A DNA stretch of 64,000 nt from Humulus lupulus. Its lineage: Eukaryota > Streptophyta > Magnoliopsida > Rosales > Cannabaceae. The position numbers and the translations under genes are program-made. This document shows positions 1 through 11,955 of the stretch, piece after piece; positions within the stretch are counted from its first letter, which is position 1, and each line of letters begins with the position of its first letter. The notes beneath the pieces are model-generated. The model made no database searches. It was not told the DNA's origin and worked only from the letters and a program-made list of their open reading frames with translations. The stretch is from NCBI RefSeq assembly GCF_963169125.1, contig NC_084793.1, forward strand, positions 228,348,360-228,412,359, written 5' to 3'.

Positions 1-222
1 TCGAGATCCAAAGGCCAAGATTAAATGAACCATACAGCGGTAAAAAGTCGACAGGATAGTTGTCACAGTCCTCGAAACCCGAACGGACGCCAATCACAGG
101 CATCCACGTGTCCAGTACTCGAGTAGTGGGCAGGCACGATTTACATGGCAGAAGCCTAAAAGCCCCTACTATGCATGTCATAAATTGATGACATCAAGCA
201 CGAGCAGGAGCTTAAGGGCAAA
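1..222 (+). mobile_element. 3' untranslated end of a Ty3/gypsy element, with polypurine tract
   Basis: No coding sequence is visible. The stretch ends in a purine-rich run (about 200-222) directly before a TG-starting LTR, as expected for the polypurine tract that primes plus-strand DNA synthesis. The last 80 bases resemble 25,790-25,865, the corresponding region of the gypsy element at 14,544-26,617 (shared words around 'agcctaaaa.cccctact' and 'cgagcaggagctt'). The rest of the element lies left of the window. Confidence 0.7.
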
Positions 223-982
223 TGTTGTACCCTAAAATTAGGACGAGTTCAATTACTCAGCTTGGGTACAGCTGGCAGATGAGTATGTAGAAAAATAGCC
301 AAGTAGAATATCTAGCTAACAGTGATGTGAACAACTTGAGTTTGGGGGTTTGAGATCATGATACACAGTTTATTATCATGCTGCCTCTCAGGATAGCGAT
401 TGAGCTTGAGACTTATAATGACCAGATCCAACTTTGGGCGCTCTGAGCTTACTACGAGCTAGGGTCCAGATAGTCGTTGAACACGAGCTCGGGTGAGATA
501 TTCAGCTCGTGGAAACCTAGACAAAGTGCATACTGAAGGATCCCAAGAGATTCGAAGGCTCTTTATACGCTCATTAATGCCCAGGCTGTATCACATATCT
601 ATCATTTATTATCCAAGATAGTAGGAGTATATTCTATTATGTTATCAAATCGTATCCCAATGTAAATGGGAATAATCTGTATTAAATATATACCTTATTT
701 ATTCACGCGGTTACCCAAACCTGTCCATGAAATTCTCCTATAATTACTAGGAATAATGGACAGGGAAGGGAAGGCCATTTTTTTTATTACCAAAACTCTG
801 CAGAAATTGAGAGAGAAAAATAATAATATTGACTCGTGGACTAGGTGGATTTTAACCACTGAACCACTTAAAAGTTGTGTGTGTTCAAGAGAGGTGTTTA
901 TTATTTCATTACAGTTTATAATTTAGCACTAATCTACTTGTTTAATTTCTTAATACACTGTTGGCGAAAAACCGCGTCAACA
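223..982 (+). repeat. 3' LTR of a Tat-type Ty3/gypsy element
   Basis: A 760-bp LTR running from TGTTGTACCC to GCGTCAACA. The same end sequence closes the LTRs at 14,544-15,203, 25,866-26,617 and 53,670-54,387, so these are related families. It is a 3' LTR rather than a solo LTR because an internal 3' region with a polypurine tract precedes it. No partner LTR is present in the window. Confidence 0.75.
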
Positions 983-1392
983 CATGGTATAATGTCATTT
1001 TTCGATTTCTCATAAGACTTATCTCATCCTTTCATGGTAAATAATTTTAATCACTAAAATACATTTTTTTGAAATATATTTGTGCTTCAATGTTAAATCT
1101 TCCAAATGAATAGTTGAGATGTGAACTCTTCACTTGTATAATTTTTTTGAATCAAATATCCAAATAAATAAGTATGCATACATGTGACTCTTGCTCCTTC
1201 CTACTTCTTACCTTTTATTACATCACATATTTATCTTCTCTTTATTTGTAATCTATTAATCATCTAAAACAACAAAAATATCACTTGTTATCTTGTTCTC
1301 ACATTATTTATCTTCTTAACTCTATTTATTGTTAACTTTGTTTCTTTGCCTCCTTGTGGAATTGACTGCCCGATCTATAATACAACCACCAC
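983..1392. other. AT-rich spacer without a recognisable gene
   Basis: About 410 bases of AT-rich sequence between a gypsy 3' LTR and the truncated end of a minus-strand gypsy element. No open frame, tRNA or repeat structure was recognised. Confidence 0.5.
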
Positions 1393-1832
1393 TTAATGGA
1401 AGTTACGTTTGGGTGTTAAACAAAGGTCTACCCCTACAAATGTAGCCATAACCATGTAATTTTTTGGTGCACTCCCAATAGTGACTGCCAGCTTGATTAC
1501 TCCTTCAAGGGACATTCCTTCTCCGGTAAAAACATAAAGGGTTTGAGTGCATGGTTCAAGGTCCCGAGAAGAAAGTTTCATCCTTTCTAGGGTTGCTTGA
1601 ACAATATATTTACAGAAGATCCATTGTTGATCATTGTTCTTGTGACTATCATATTGGCAATTTGAGCGTCGATGACCAAGGGATCATTTTGTGGGAACTT
1701 GACATGATTGGCGTCTTCCTTGTTTAATGTAATGGGTTTGTATTCATAGTGAGGCATTTTAGGAGTTTGCTCCTTTATAGGAAATATATCACCACTTGGC
1801 TCGTAGCAGAGTGTTCGGCCATATCTTTCCAA
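1393..1832 (-). pseudogene. Decayed Ty3/gypsy protease region (minus-strand element)
   Basis: Two short open pieces (1,587-1,832 and 1,393-1,581) translate to a Tat-type gypsy protease region. The first has the words NDPLVIDAQIAN and INNGSSVNILF, matching [12 protein letters not shown] and [11 protein letters not shown] in the better element near 17,760-17,850. The catalytic D of D-x-G is replaced by N. The second continues with a 'LYVFTGEGMSLEGVIKLAVT' piece, the counterpart of the segment after the protease active site. The pieces are in different frames, and no reverse transcriptase remains beyond 1,393, so the element is truncated here. Confidence 0.7.
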
Positions 1833-1987
1833 GGCCTTTCTACTTTCACCTGCTAGATGTGGTCCTCATAGATTGTATCAAGCCATCTTGCTACTGAGGC
1901 AGGTAATAACGACTGAGCTGGTGCATCAGGATTGCCTGCAGCGGGTGGCTGCTAATTACCTGGTCGACGAACATATATTATCATCAC

Positions 1988-2358
1988 TTAGTGATTTTGA
2001 TGAATCAAAAACTCAATCTCGTCTTTGAGCTGGTTACATTCGTTAGTTTCATGTCCATAGTCATTATGGAATCTGCAAAATTTGGTCATGTTTCTGTTGT
2101 TGATGTCCTTCAAGATAGGTGTCAGTTTTTTATATGGGACCTCAGCTTGTGTGGCTAGAAAGACATCTGCTCGCAACCCTAGCATCGTAGAATAAGTGGT
2201 AAATCAAGGCACATATTCTCGGGGCTTGTCATTAGTTTCCCTTTCGTTGCTGTGGTTATTGGTGCCACTATTTGAGTTGTTGTTCTGCTTACCACTATTA
2301 TGATTGTTCTTAGTACCACTACCATTACTCGCCTGGTTTTGATTAGAATTGGTACCTA
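1988..2358 (-). pseudogene. Gag C-terminal fragment of the minus-strand gypsy element
   Basis: The open piece 1,988-2,185 encodes KFCRFHNDYGHETNECNQLKDEIE, here only partly open; its CRFH...GH...EC pattern is the zinc-knuckle-like motif of Tat-type gypsy Gag and matches CRFHNDVGHNTDDC near 17,360 in the other element. It is cut at 2,358/2,359 by a solo LTR; the rest of gag resumes at 4,207. Codons are interrupted by stops, so it is a relic. Confidence 0.7.
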
Positions 2359-2363
2359 GATTG

Positions 2364-4201
2364 TGTTGGTTTTTTATCATGTGACTGATAGTGCAGCGGA
2401 AGCATGGGATAACATTTCAATGTGATAATAACAACTATTAAAGCATAAGAACGAATCACTCTAGGAACCACAACTAGAATGGGATCTTTCTCATGCGACA
2501 TGAATCTAAATAAAAGGAAAATACAAATACATTTTCTAGAAGTAGAACATGTGTAGATCAAATAGCGTCTTAGCCTCCTAACCCACCATCTTCTATACTA
2601 TGGGTCGCACAAATAGAAGGAGACAGGTGGATGTCTATGCTATTTGGTAGGATACATAAAGACACACTTTTGAATCTCAACACATAAGAGAGTGTTCTTC
2701 TCACAATTCAAAGAGAACAAAGTTCCCTATTTTTCTCTCTTGGCAAATAACGTTAATTTCATCTAATCTCTTTTTTCTTATGATGTTATATTCTATTAAT
2801 ATAACAATCAAAAGAAGACCTAGCTCTAATCACATTAGGCCTCTACGTGGGCCACAGTCCATTTGGACTATGGTTGGCGCCAACTATAGGGTTTTGGGCC
2901 CTGTGGTATTTTATCTCTATAAAATACTATTTGTTTGACATTTATCATATTATTTTATGTAGTATACAATTATACAACAAAATTAAATATAATTAAATTA
3001 ATTTTTTAATAAAAAATTAATTTCACAAAACTATCAATATAATTTTACTTGCCATTAAATATTATTTCATAAATAATATTTTGAATATTATTTCACAAAT
3101 AATATTATTTTGTGAGATTAAAAATAATACTTTATTATTTCCTTTTAATACCAAAATCCTACTTCTGTGTTATCGAGCTAGTACGGGGACGATATGGATC
3201 CGTAGTTCTAAGCTCTAATAATTTAACTAATCTCACTAACTCTTAGTTCCATTAATTAATTTATTAACTATGAATTATTCCACTAGAAATTCATAGTTGA
3301 ACTTTCAAAACAATAGTCTTATATTATTAGAAGTTATAACTATAAAGTCGTCCATTGATTTAGTCATTGCATGAGTTATGACCCTCTACTAGTCGTTCAT
3401 AATAAAAGCTAGGTCATAATGTCTGTTAACCTCTCCAATTATGTTTTTATCAATTAGTTCCATTGATCATCTAATGAACATTATTCTATAAATTTAATTA
3501 TAGAATGAAATTTTTGTTCTCTAACAGAAATTGAGCACTCTATGTTCAAGTCCCGAATCAACCCTAAAAGGAACAACTAATTTGCTTTCATTTAAGGAAC
3601 ATATTCCATATCTGTGAAGTATCTTCCCAGCCACTTGTAGTTCTATGACTCTAAGATATCAAGAATTCGGTTGTAGGAATATTGAACCTTACCCGATAAG
3701 TCAAAAGTCATAAAAGCACAAATAGAAGTTCATTACTCACTTCAGGATTGAGGTCAAGTCTCAAACGACCATCGATTGATGAGTGTTGAACTTCTATATT
3801 TTAACGAATATTATAAGAAGTTATTTCTTTCATTGTGTCCCAATCCAATACAATCTATATTGTATACGGTACCTCTATCACTTTGTGTCGCTACATTTAA
3901 CAGTCTGGATAAATTATTCTGTCTTAAACAAAAGATAGACTGTACTCATAATATTTATTAAATAAAGCTCCCACTTTTTTTTAGCAATTACAGACATTTT
4001 TTATATTATTATCTTAAATAAAATCCTCTTGTATATATATCAATATACATATACTTAATTCAAGATCACATCAATAATATTGGATCTTCATGATAAATGG
4101 CATGTATTATTAAATACAAATATGAGTGCAAAATATTAACTTCATTTAATTAACAGTAATTGTTCATACAGAAATACGCTTTAAGGGCACAAATCCCAAT
4201 A
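2364..4201 (-). repeat. Solo LTR, copia-like family A, TSD GATTG
   Basis: Begins TGTTGG and ends ATCCCAATA on the plus strand, the reversed form of an LTR that starts TGTTGGGAT (one end base has changed). Perfect 5-bp duplications GATTG lie at 2,359-2,363 and 4,202-4,206. There is no internal coding region, so this is a solo LTR left by recombination. Two relatives lie at 48,888-55,590 (plus) and 52,843-55,371 (minus). It interrupts the gag region of the minus-strand gypsy element. The short open frames inside are not genes. Confidence 0.88.
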
Positions 4202-4206
4202 GATTG

Positions 4207-6328
4207 TTGTGTTGGGCACTGCTCGTCCTTGCTACAGCCTGGTCAACTTTTCGAATGGCCTCTTATAGCTTAATGAATTCATTTGCATGGTCAAGGAACT
4301 TTCTGGTCGAGTACACAATTTTCTTCTTAGAACGGACCAAAGTAGCCCCTTAACCTTTATTCCAGCCATGATGGCCATCAGTTTTCCATCATCGCTTATA
4401 GTTTTGGAATGAGAAACTTCCTACATAAATCATTGCACATAGTCTTTGAAAGGCTCGTCAACGCTTTGTTTGATATCAACAAGGTCATTGAGTTCAGCAA
4501 GTAAGGTTCGAGCAACAAAGAATTGTGAGTAGAAGAGTCTCACAAACGCTTCCCAAGAATTGATGGTCCCAGGTTCTATTATAAAGAACCACTATTGGGC
4601 AACATCAGCCAAAGTAGCAGGAAAGATCCTACACTGGACATCTCTAATGCCTTGCAGGTTGGTCTAGATTTCGAAGTTGTTCACATGTGAAACTGGGTCT
4701 TCTTTTCCTGTATACATATTCCAAGTTGGCATTTTAAACTTGGGAGGGATTGTTAAGGCATTTATTAGATCATAGAAGGGAGATCATTTCCTTCTTTCCA
4801 GATCAATCTCTGTAGGTTTCGGGGCTGTTAGTTCTTGAATCATTTGAGTCAAAGCGTCTAACTACACTTGTATAGCTGGTGCAATAATGGGCACAACAAT
4901 AGGTATAGCAGCAGGGATTGCTGTTGCTTCATTTTGTGGTGTTGGAGGGACCAATGGTGCAATGGGTCCAACAACATTCGACTCATTGCCTTCTCTGAGT
5001 TGGTCGAGGACATTACATAGATCTTGTCTTCTATTTCCAAGCATGTTAAAGATGTTATTATTCCTAGGCCGCCCCAGCATTTTAACTATCTGCTCGAGGG
5101 GCCAGAGGGAGTGGTCCAGCAGGATAATTATGCTGATCGGGCTGCCTTAGTGGGACAAATGGTTGTTTAGGCACATGCTCCTTTTGTGGGACAAACGGTC
5201 CTTCAGGCTGCATGTTGTCCTGAGGAGGGATGTTTTGGGGCCCAGGTGGCCTTAGTGGAACAACATACTGCTGATTGTTTCTGGGTTGGTAATATTCGTT
5301 GTCTCCCTCATCATCATTATAACCATCTCTATAAGATGATTGATAATTGCTGCTTACTTCCTAGTCATTCCTTCAGTGATAATACCTTAGTTGTTGTTCT
5401 TGCTCATATCCATTTGATCGGTTACATGGAGGTTGTTGGCCTAAATTTTGACTTACTGGTCGATCATTCCTTGGTTGTTAGAATTTTTTACTAGCACATT
5501 CATTTTGCTGATTAGGAGAAATTCCTCTTCTTGAGACTGATCGCATTGGTTTTCGTCCATCTACAAGTCTTCCTTCTTCAGAGACTTGTCTGCCATGACC
5601 CTACTCTTGGTTGCGATTAGGCAAGACTTGTTCATCTTAATGTAACTGGTGTTGCTGCACTGGTCTATTTTCTCTATTTGTTCGATCACTCCATGTTTGT
5701 TCAGGAAGAACAACTTGATCTCGGGATCTTGTTGGTTGATTAGGTTCAACAACTTGACCAGTTTTTTCTTGAGCAGTATTAGTTCGACCAGCATTGATAT
5801 TTTGTGGATTCACTGGTCGAATCAGATTTAACTGGGTTTGTTGTAAGATAACTTCTAGTAATCTAGCTACTTCAGCATTTCGACAATCAACTTTCTCTTG
5901 TTGATCCATCCCTATGTCATTGATCCATCCAAGCTTGGAAGTCTTGTCTTTGGTTGTTTAAGGCTTCAGCTACTACTTCTTGTGTCGTTGCTTGATTTTC
6001 ATGCATTGCAACAAACTATTCTTGCAATTTCCCTATGACTTCCTTAAGATGTTCGATGTTGGGATTAAGAGCTTCCCCCAAGTCTACGTGGGGCTCATCA
6101 TGACCAGGTATTTCGCAATGAGGCACATTTCCATGCAGAGGAAGCTACTAACCAAGATGCAAGGGAGGGAATTGACTACTCGAAGAGCGGTCATGTTGTC
6201 TAATGGTTTGGTTTCCCCCTTGGGGTTCTTGGCTTTGACTTCTTGTACTTATATCCATTTGTTCGAATTCAGTGGATTGACGAAAAAAGAGTATTTATTA
6301 AGTTCAGCTCTAAATGAAAGCACAAAAA
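4207..6328 (-). pseudogene. Gag and leader of the minus-strand gypsy element
   Basis: On the minus strand 4,430-4,900 gives a degenerate retrotransposon Gag core: 'RIFPATLADVAQ', a W-F pair, 'SWEAFVRLFYSQF' and 'SVDEPFKDYVQ', parallel to 'IFPSTLTGPARQWF', 'SWKTFSADFKRAF' and 'GETLKAYLSRF' in the element at 16,307. Frameshifts and stops break it. 4,862-5,909 holds the low-complexity Gag N-terminal part in several frames. The leader next to the LTR (about 6,300-6,328) reads TTTTTGTGCTTTCATTTAGAG on the minus strand, matching the conserved leader at 15,204-15,225. The element therefore runs right to left from the 5' LTR at 6,329. Confidence 0.72.
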
Positions 6329-6995
6329 TGTTTACCACCGATTTGGTCAATTGACACTGAGTCAAATAAATGACGATAAATAATAAGAGAACTGAACTAA
6401 AGTAAATGACACATAAATTTTATAGTGGTTCGGCCACAAGAGTTGGTAATGACATTTGACCACTTGCACTTTTATTAATCACAAAGGTCTCAAACTTAAG
6501 ATCAGAAAAACAAAATTCAACTGCGATTCTTAAGCCTGAGAGAAGGAATGCAGTTTGACAAGGTTTTTGTATGTAAGTGTGCATCCCAAATGTTACAACT
6601 ATGAGAGGTCTATATTTATAGAGTTTCTAGTGGGCCTTAGACCTTACAAGTATGAAATGGGCCCTACGTGCATAATGTGGGTCTTTTACAACTGATTTCT
6701 TAATAAAAGAATATAAAAAATACATTCAAATTATGGTTAAACAAATATCTCATAAAATGCGGATTGATCTGGTCGTTAGAGCTGCTTCTGGGAACTTTAT
6801 ACGACTAGCATTCCTTCGAGCAGTTAGCTTGTACTTATTCGACCATCAACCTTAGACATAATAGGATGAACTCGAAGAAGAAACTCTTCATCTTCTGGTC
6901 GTGTCTATTCAACCAGGGTAGGTTAAATTAATGTTTCTAAGCACCACGTGTCATTTTAATATGCCACATCACCATGTCTATTTTTGGGATAAACA
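6329..6995 (-). repeat. 5' LTR of the minus-strand gypsy element
   Basis: On the minus strand the LTR starts TGTTTATCCCAAAAATAGAC and ends GGTGGTAAACA. It aligns along its length with the solo LTR at 46,481-47,087; the shared words 'actgacac.gagtcaaa' and 'tttatagtggttcggcc' sit at the same relative places. It is directly followed (minus strand) by the element leader, so it is the 5' LTR. No partner LTR remains. Confidence 0.8.
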
Positions 6996-7148
6996 ATGGT
7001 TGTGAGGCGATGCATCTCAAGGCCTGGTCAACTTCTCCAAAAGTAACCTAAAACACCTCCGAAGGTTCCCAAACTTTTGGGCATGCTTAGATACTTCATT
7101 GTATCACTTTAGATCCAAAAAATTCAATTATAAATGCCTACAACAAAA
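6996..7148 (-). repeat. Fragment of an LTR of the 49,707 family, left part
   Basis: Reverse-complement similarity to about 50,340-50,530, inside the solo LTR at 49,707-51,224 (shared words for 'cccaaacttttgggc', 'atgcctacaac'). The copia element at 7,149 was inserted into it; the continuation is at 27,789 after the second CAAAA duplication. The left edge abuts the 5' LTR of the minus-strand gypsy element. Confidence 0.65.
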
Positions 7149-8995
7149 TGTTGGATTAGCTTATACAGGATCTTTATTTATTTTTCATGTATATCTAATA
7201 TTAAAAAAATTAATACGACATAGCCTAAAACATGTTTCTAAAATTGAATTCAAAGAGAAACAAATAATAGAATACTTACAGTATACGCAGCAGAATTAAA
7301 GAGTCATTCCTTCAGTTTCTCTAACTCTTGTATCCTCTCTGTTGCAGAGTATTATCAAGAAACTGAACCGATCTTCTATTTTCTTCACAATCTTCCAATG
7401 TATCCTTAGAACCACCTAGACTAGTGTGGGCAATTCTCAACACATGAGATAGATATAGAGAGAAGAAGAGAAAATAATAAACAGGTTTAGAAAAGGACTT
7501 GTGTTTAGAGAGAATCTAAAACTATCAGAAAATATGACTTGTGACTTATGTTTTGACTTCTCTCTAAGCACTCTTTTTATAGACTCAATTAGGCCATTTA
7601 ATTTAATAAAAAAATCAATAAAATAATAGCCATTTTGATGCCCTAGGTCGAAATTATCATGGGCTATAGGCCCGTGAAATTTCCCATTTGATTATAAGCC
7701 CATTGGACTTAAAATCAAGGCCTGTATTATTTTCTATTGATTTAATTAATTAAATAATTATTTAAATCCTTTATCAAATTAATTATTTATAATTTGAACC
7801 TTGATTTAAATTTATTTATTAATTTAGATACCAATTTATCTTAATTAATAAATCTGCCATAATTTCTCTTTTCTTCTCAAAATTACACAACTCTGTGAAA
7901 CTATCCAAAATTGACCTGGTCAACTTTGATAATTCTAATTGATGATTAAATCAATTAATTGAGACTATCTAGATGATTTTATCCAAGGTACAATGGGGAC
8001 CGTGGGCCTATGAAATCATGCTCCAATAAGTTATCATAAATCTAACAAATAAATTTACTAACTTATTAATTCCTCGTGACTCCACTATAGACTCGGAATT
8101 GCACTCTTGAATTCATAGAACACTCTATAACAAATACAGATACGCTATTAATTATCCATTGTTACAACCATAATTGTCACTCAATCCTCTATAGATGGTC
8201 TACAATGAGATAGGACTAAAATACCATTTTACCCATTATTGTATTTTATCCTTAAAACACTTGGTTCCTTGTAAATGATATTTCAGTAAACTAATTTAAT
8301 TACTGAAATGAGATCTCTATTATTTAACACCTTGAACCAAACTAAAAGAAAACCATCGTTTCACTTCTTCATCAGAAGCTATAGATGTTCATATCTATGA
8401 TTAACACTCCCACTCAATTATACTACCGAGTTCCCAAGATGTAAGTATGGGCTAGTTCGTAGGGTAAGCTGGTAACGAACAAGTCAAAGAACTCAAATAA
8501 TACAATCAGTTAGAATACTAACCACTCATTGAGATTGAATTGACCTATGGTCAACTATATGATATGACTAGAATAGATAATAACGGTATGTTTACTTATC
8601 TTATCAACTGTCATTATCGGTCATGTCCGATGTAACAAATACATCCGATCTTATCTACTTTGCTAATGTTCTGGAAAGAACATAACAATGTAATGTGTAA
8701 GTAGATCATATCGTAGATTGGCAAGTCAGTGTAAATCCTGTGTACTGACTAATCTTAGGACTAACTTATTTTGAACATATAATCATATTTATATTCCACT
8801 GTGATTACGTCACTATAAATAAGATTAGTTATATGCTTGGGATTTAATAGAATTTTATATTAAACAAATAATCATGAAAATAAAACATGTGAGCAAAGTG
8901 ATTAACCAAGTCAAAAAATGATTTCTATTCTTTTATTGATAATAAAATGAGATTACAAAGAATTTGGGTTTTAATTAGGGCATAAAACCCCAACA
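7149..8995 (-). repeat. 3' LTR of the Ty1/copia element (minus strand)
   Basis: An LTR of 1,847 bp with TGTTGG...CCAACA ends. The 5-bp duplication CAAAA lies at 7,144-7,148 and again at 27,784-27,788, beyond the other end of the element. On the minus strand the start TGTTGGGGTTTTATGCCC is preceded by a purine tract (8,996-9,012). The portion 7,832-8,995 is nearly identical to 26,618-27,783. The length suggests a long-LTR copia lineage (Angela-like, inferred). Confidence 0.92.
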
Positions 8996-9012
8996 AACTC
9001 CCACTTGCACTA
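8996..9012 (-). other. Polypurine tract of the copia element
   Basis: The minus strand reads GTGCAAGTGGGAGTT immediately before the 3' LTR start TGTTGGGG. A purine run with GTGGGAG at this place is the usual plus-strand primer of copia elements. Confidence 0.75.
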
Positions 9013-9019
9013 ATTGAAA

Positions 9020-9469
9020 CTAATGTCTTAATTCTACTAATCTCATTTCCTTGATATGCTTATCAAATGTAGCTTCTGGTAGTGTCTTTGTAAATGGATC
9101 CGCAAGATTGTCTTCAGTTGCAATCTTCATAACCTTCACATCTCCCCTGGCCACATATTCTCGAATAATGTGATACTTCCTTTCTATATGATTACTCCTC
9201 TTGTGACTTCGAGATTCTTTCGAGTTGGCTATCGCTCCTGTATTGTCACAAAACAACACAAGCGGTTTATCCATTTCTGGAATAACACCAAGATCCGAAT
9301 AGAACTTCTTTAGCCAGACTATTTCCTTTGCTGCTTCTGATGCGGCTATGTACTCAGCCTCCATGGTTGAATCTGAGATTGTAGACTGCTTTACGCTTCT
9401 CCAAATCACAGCTCCACCCCCAAGAGTAAACACCATTCCAGAAGTAGACTTCCTGTCATCGACATCAGG
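9020..9469 (-). pseudogene. Copia RNase H region
   Basis: The minus-strand frame ending at 9,020 encodes the copia-type RNase H: DRKSTSG, then GGGAVIWRSVKQSTISDST, MEAEYIAASEAAKEIVWLK, FCDNTGAI and HIERKYHIIREYV. The catalytic acidic residues in the MEAEY and CDNT motifs are present. It would degrade the RNA strand during reverse transcription. It is in a different frame from the RT upstream because a segment of roughly 90-100 bases normally found between the two is missing near 9,470. Confidence 0.85.
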
Positions 9470-10338
9470 ATATGCTTAACTGATATCCAATGTTCCGGTC
9501 CTGGGTTTGACTGATACCTGCTCACTACTCCCACTGCATAACAGATATCTGGTCTAGTACACAACATGGCATACATCAGACTTCCAACTGTAGATGCGTA
9601 AGGAACTTTTCTCATTGCATCTTCCTCTTTAGGAGTCTGGGGAGACAGCTTCTTTGAAAGATGAATTCCATGGCAGGACGGTAGACGCCCTTTCTTTGAA
9701 TTTGTCATTGAGAAACGTTCAAGCACTTTATCAATGTAAGCTGCTTGAGATAGAGCTAAAAGTTTGTTCTTTCTATCCCTGATGATCTGGATACCTAGAA
9801 CATAACTTGCTTCACCCAAATCCTTCATTTGGAATTGAGTGCTCAGCCAATTCTTCACATCTGATAATTTCTTAACATTGTTTCCAATGAGTAAGATATC
9901 ATCTACATAAAGAACCAGGAATACCACTATTTGATTTGCCTTCAGTTGGTAAACACAGGGCTCATCAATATTTTGTTCAAAGCCATAGGTTTTGATTATT
10001 TCATCAAACCTAAGATTCCAGGAACGAGAAGCTTGCTTAAGTCCATAGATGGACCTATTCAACTTGCAAACTTTTCATTCTTGTCCAGATACTTTAAATC
10101 CTTCTGGCTGATCCATATAAATGACTTCGTCAAGCTTTCCATTAAGAAAAGTTGTCTTGACGTCCATTTGCCAGATCTCATAGTCGAGAGCGGCTATTAT
10201 GGATAGGAGGATGCGAATGGATTTGAGCATGGCTACCGGACTAAAAGTTTCCTCATAGTCCACGCCTTCTCTTTGGGTATAACCCTTTGCCACTAATCGA
10301 GCTTTATAAGTCTCGATATTTCCATCAACACCACGTTT
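9470..10338 (-). pseudogene. Copia reverse transcriptase
   Basis: Two open pieces in one frame (10,075-10,293 and about 9,470-10,062) give the copia [38 protein letters not shown], then YGLKQASRSW, LYVDDILLIGN (active-site YVDD intact), YVLGIQI, LCTRPDI and GPEHW. It copies element RNA into DNA in virus-like particles. A stop separates the pieces at about 10,065-10,072, and the C-terminal end runs into the deletion near 9,470. The element cannot make an intact Pol. Confidence 0.88.
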
Positions 10339-11832
10339 CTACTTGTAGATCCACTTGCACCCAATGGCCCTAAAATCACTAGGTGCTTCCACAAGATCCC
10401 AGATGGAATTTGAGTACATGGACTCCATTTCTTGTTTCATGGCTTCAAGCCATAGTTCCTTTTCAGGGCTAGCCATTGCTTGTTTGAAAGACAATGGATC
10501 ATCATCGCTAGTGTCACCAACAACCATATTTGTTTCACCATCCAAACCATAGCGAACTGGGTTTCTAGAAACCCTCCCACTACGACGAGGCTCCGTGACT
10601 GTTTGCTCAGGAATAGTGTTACTTTCTTCATTTAAATCAACTTGCGTCGATTGTACATGAAGAGTGGGAATTTCATCATCGACTTGTGTTGATAACGATG
10701 GAACATTGGTTGGAGTCAATTCTTTAACCATCTCCTCTAAAACTACTTTGCTGCTAGGTTTAAAGTTCTGGACATAGTCATTTTCCAGAAAAGTAGCATT
10801 TGTAGAAGTAAACACTTTCTTTTCTGAATGACTATAGAAAAATCCACCCCGAGTACCTTTAGGATAGCCAACAAACATGCAAACTTCAGTTCGCGGTTCT
10901 AGCTTTCCCTCCTTTTTCCTCAGGACGTGAGCGGGACACCCCCAGATTACATAATGGCGTAAACTAGGTTCACGACCATTCCAGCATTCTAAAGGTGTTT
11001 TGGGGATTGATTTTGAGGGCACGACATTGAGAATGTCATTCGCGGTTTCAATTGCATGTCCCCAGAATGAAGTTGGTAGAGTTGAGTAACTAAGCATGCA
11101 TCTAACCATTTCCAATAAAGTTCTGTTTCGGCGTTTCGCTACACCATTTTGTTGCGGAGTACCTGGGGTAGTAAGTTGTGATAAAATCTCAAGTTCAGTT
11201 AAATGATCTTGGAACTACATATCCAAATATTCTCCACCCCTATCAAATCGCAAGATCTTTAACGTTTTACCTAATTGGTTCTGAGCTATTGCTAGGAATT
11301 CCTGAAACTTTGAAAATGTTTCTGATTTCCTATGCATTAGGTAAAGACATGAGTATCTAGAGTAATCATCAATGAAAGTGACGAAATACTCAAAACCACC
11401 CCTGGGTTGTACATTCAAAGGTCCACAAACATCTGAATGCACAAGACCAAGTGGTTCTTTGGCCCTATCACCCTTTGCAGAGAATGGACACTTGGTTGGT
11501 TTGCCTTCTAGACAAGATTCACAGACTGGTAATTCACCTAAGGTGAGTTCCCTCAAAGGTCCTTCCTTTGTAAGTCTTTGAATCCTATCATAGCCAATGT
11601 GACCTAGTCTCAAGTGCCATAAATACGTCATATTATTGTTATCGATCTTTTTTCGTTTATTGGTCCTAGGTTTAGCTACTTTGAATAAATCATTGTTAAG
11701 AGTGAGGGGTTCGTTAGGTCGCAGAATATAAAGCCCGTTTTCCAAACATGCAATATGAAATTGTGATCCATGGAAAGAAATAGATATATTAAAGCTTGTG
11801 AAGGTCATAACAAATTGTTCTAATTGCAACAT
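10339..11832 (-). pseudogene. Copia integrase region (with linker to RT)
   Basis: The frame is the same as gag, broken by stops near 11,214 and 10,338. The N-terminal GAG-pre-integrase zinc finger reads HLRLGHIGYDRI...CESCLEGK (H-H-C-C). The integrase core follows with HSDVCGP, FIDDYSRY and RFDRGGEY, then after the stop MLSYSTLPTSFWG, NVVPSKSIPKTPLE and WGCPAHV, typical of the copia integrase C-terminal part. The last part, around 10,400-10,480, already begins the RT N-terminus (WLEAMKQEMESM). It would insert the cDNA into the genome. Confidence 0.87.
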
Positions 11833-11955
11833 GGAAACTGAAATTAAATTTCTACTAAAATCCGGAATAAAAAATACATCTTTTAAAATTAAAAATTTAT
11901 TTCCGAACTTCAGACGAGCTCTTCCTTTAGCTTGGACCGCAACGAACGCTCCGTT

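Noticed and set aside
4858..5494. Plus-strand frames of 87 and 102 codons
   Set aside because: They are opposite-strand shadows of the decayed Gag N-terminal region on the minus strand.
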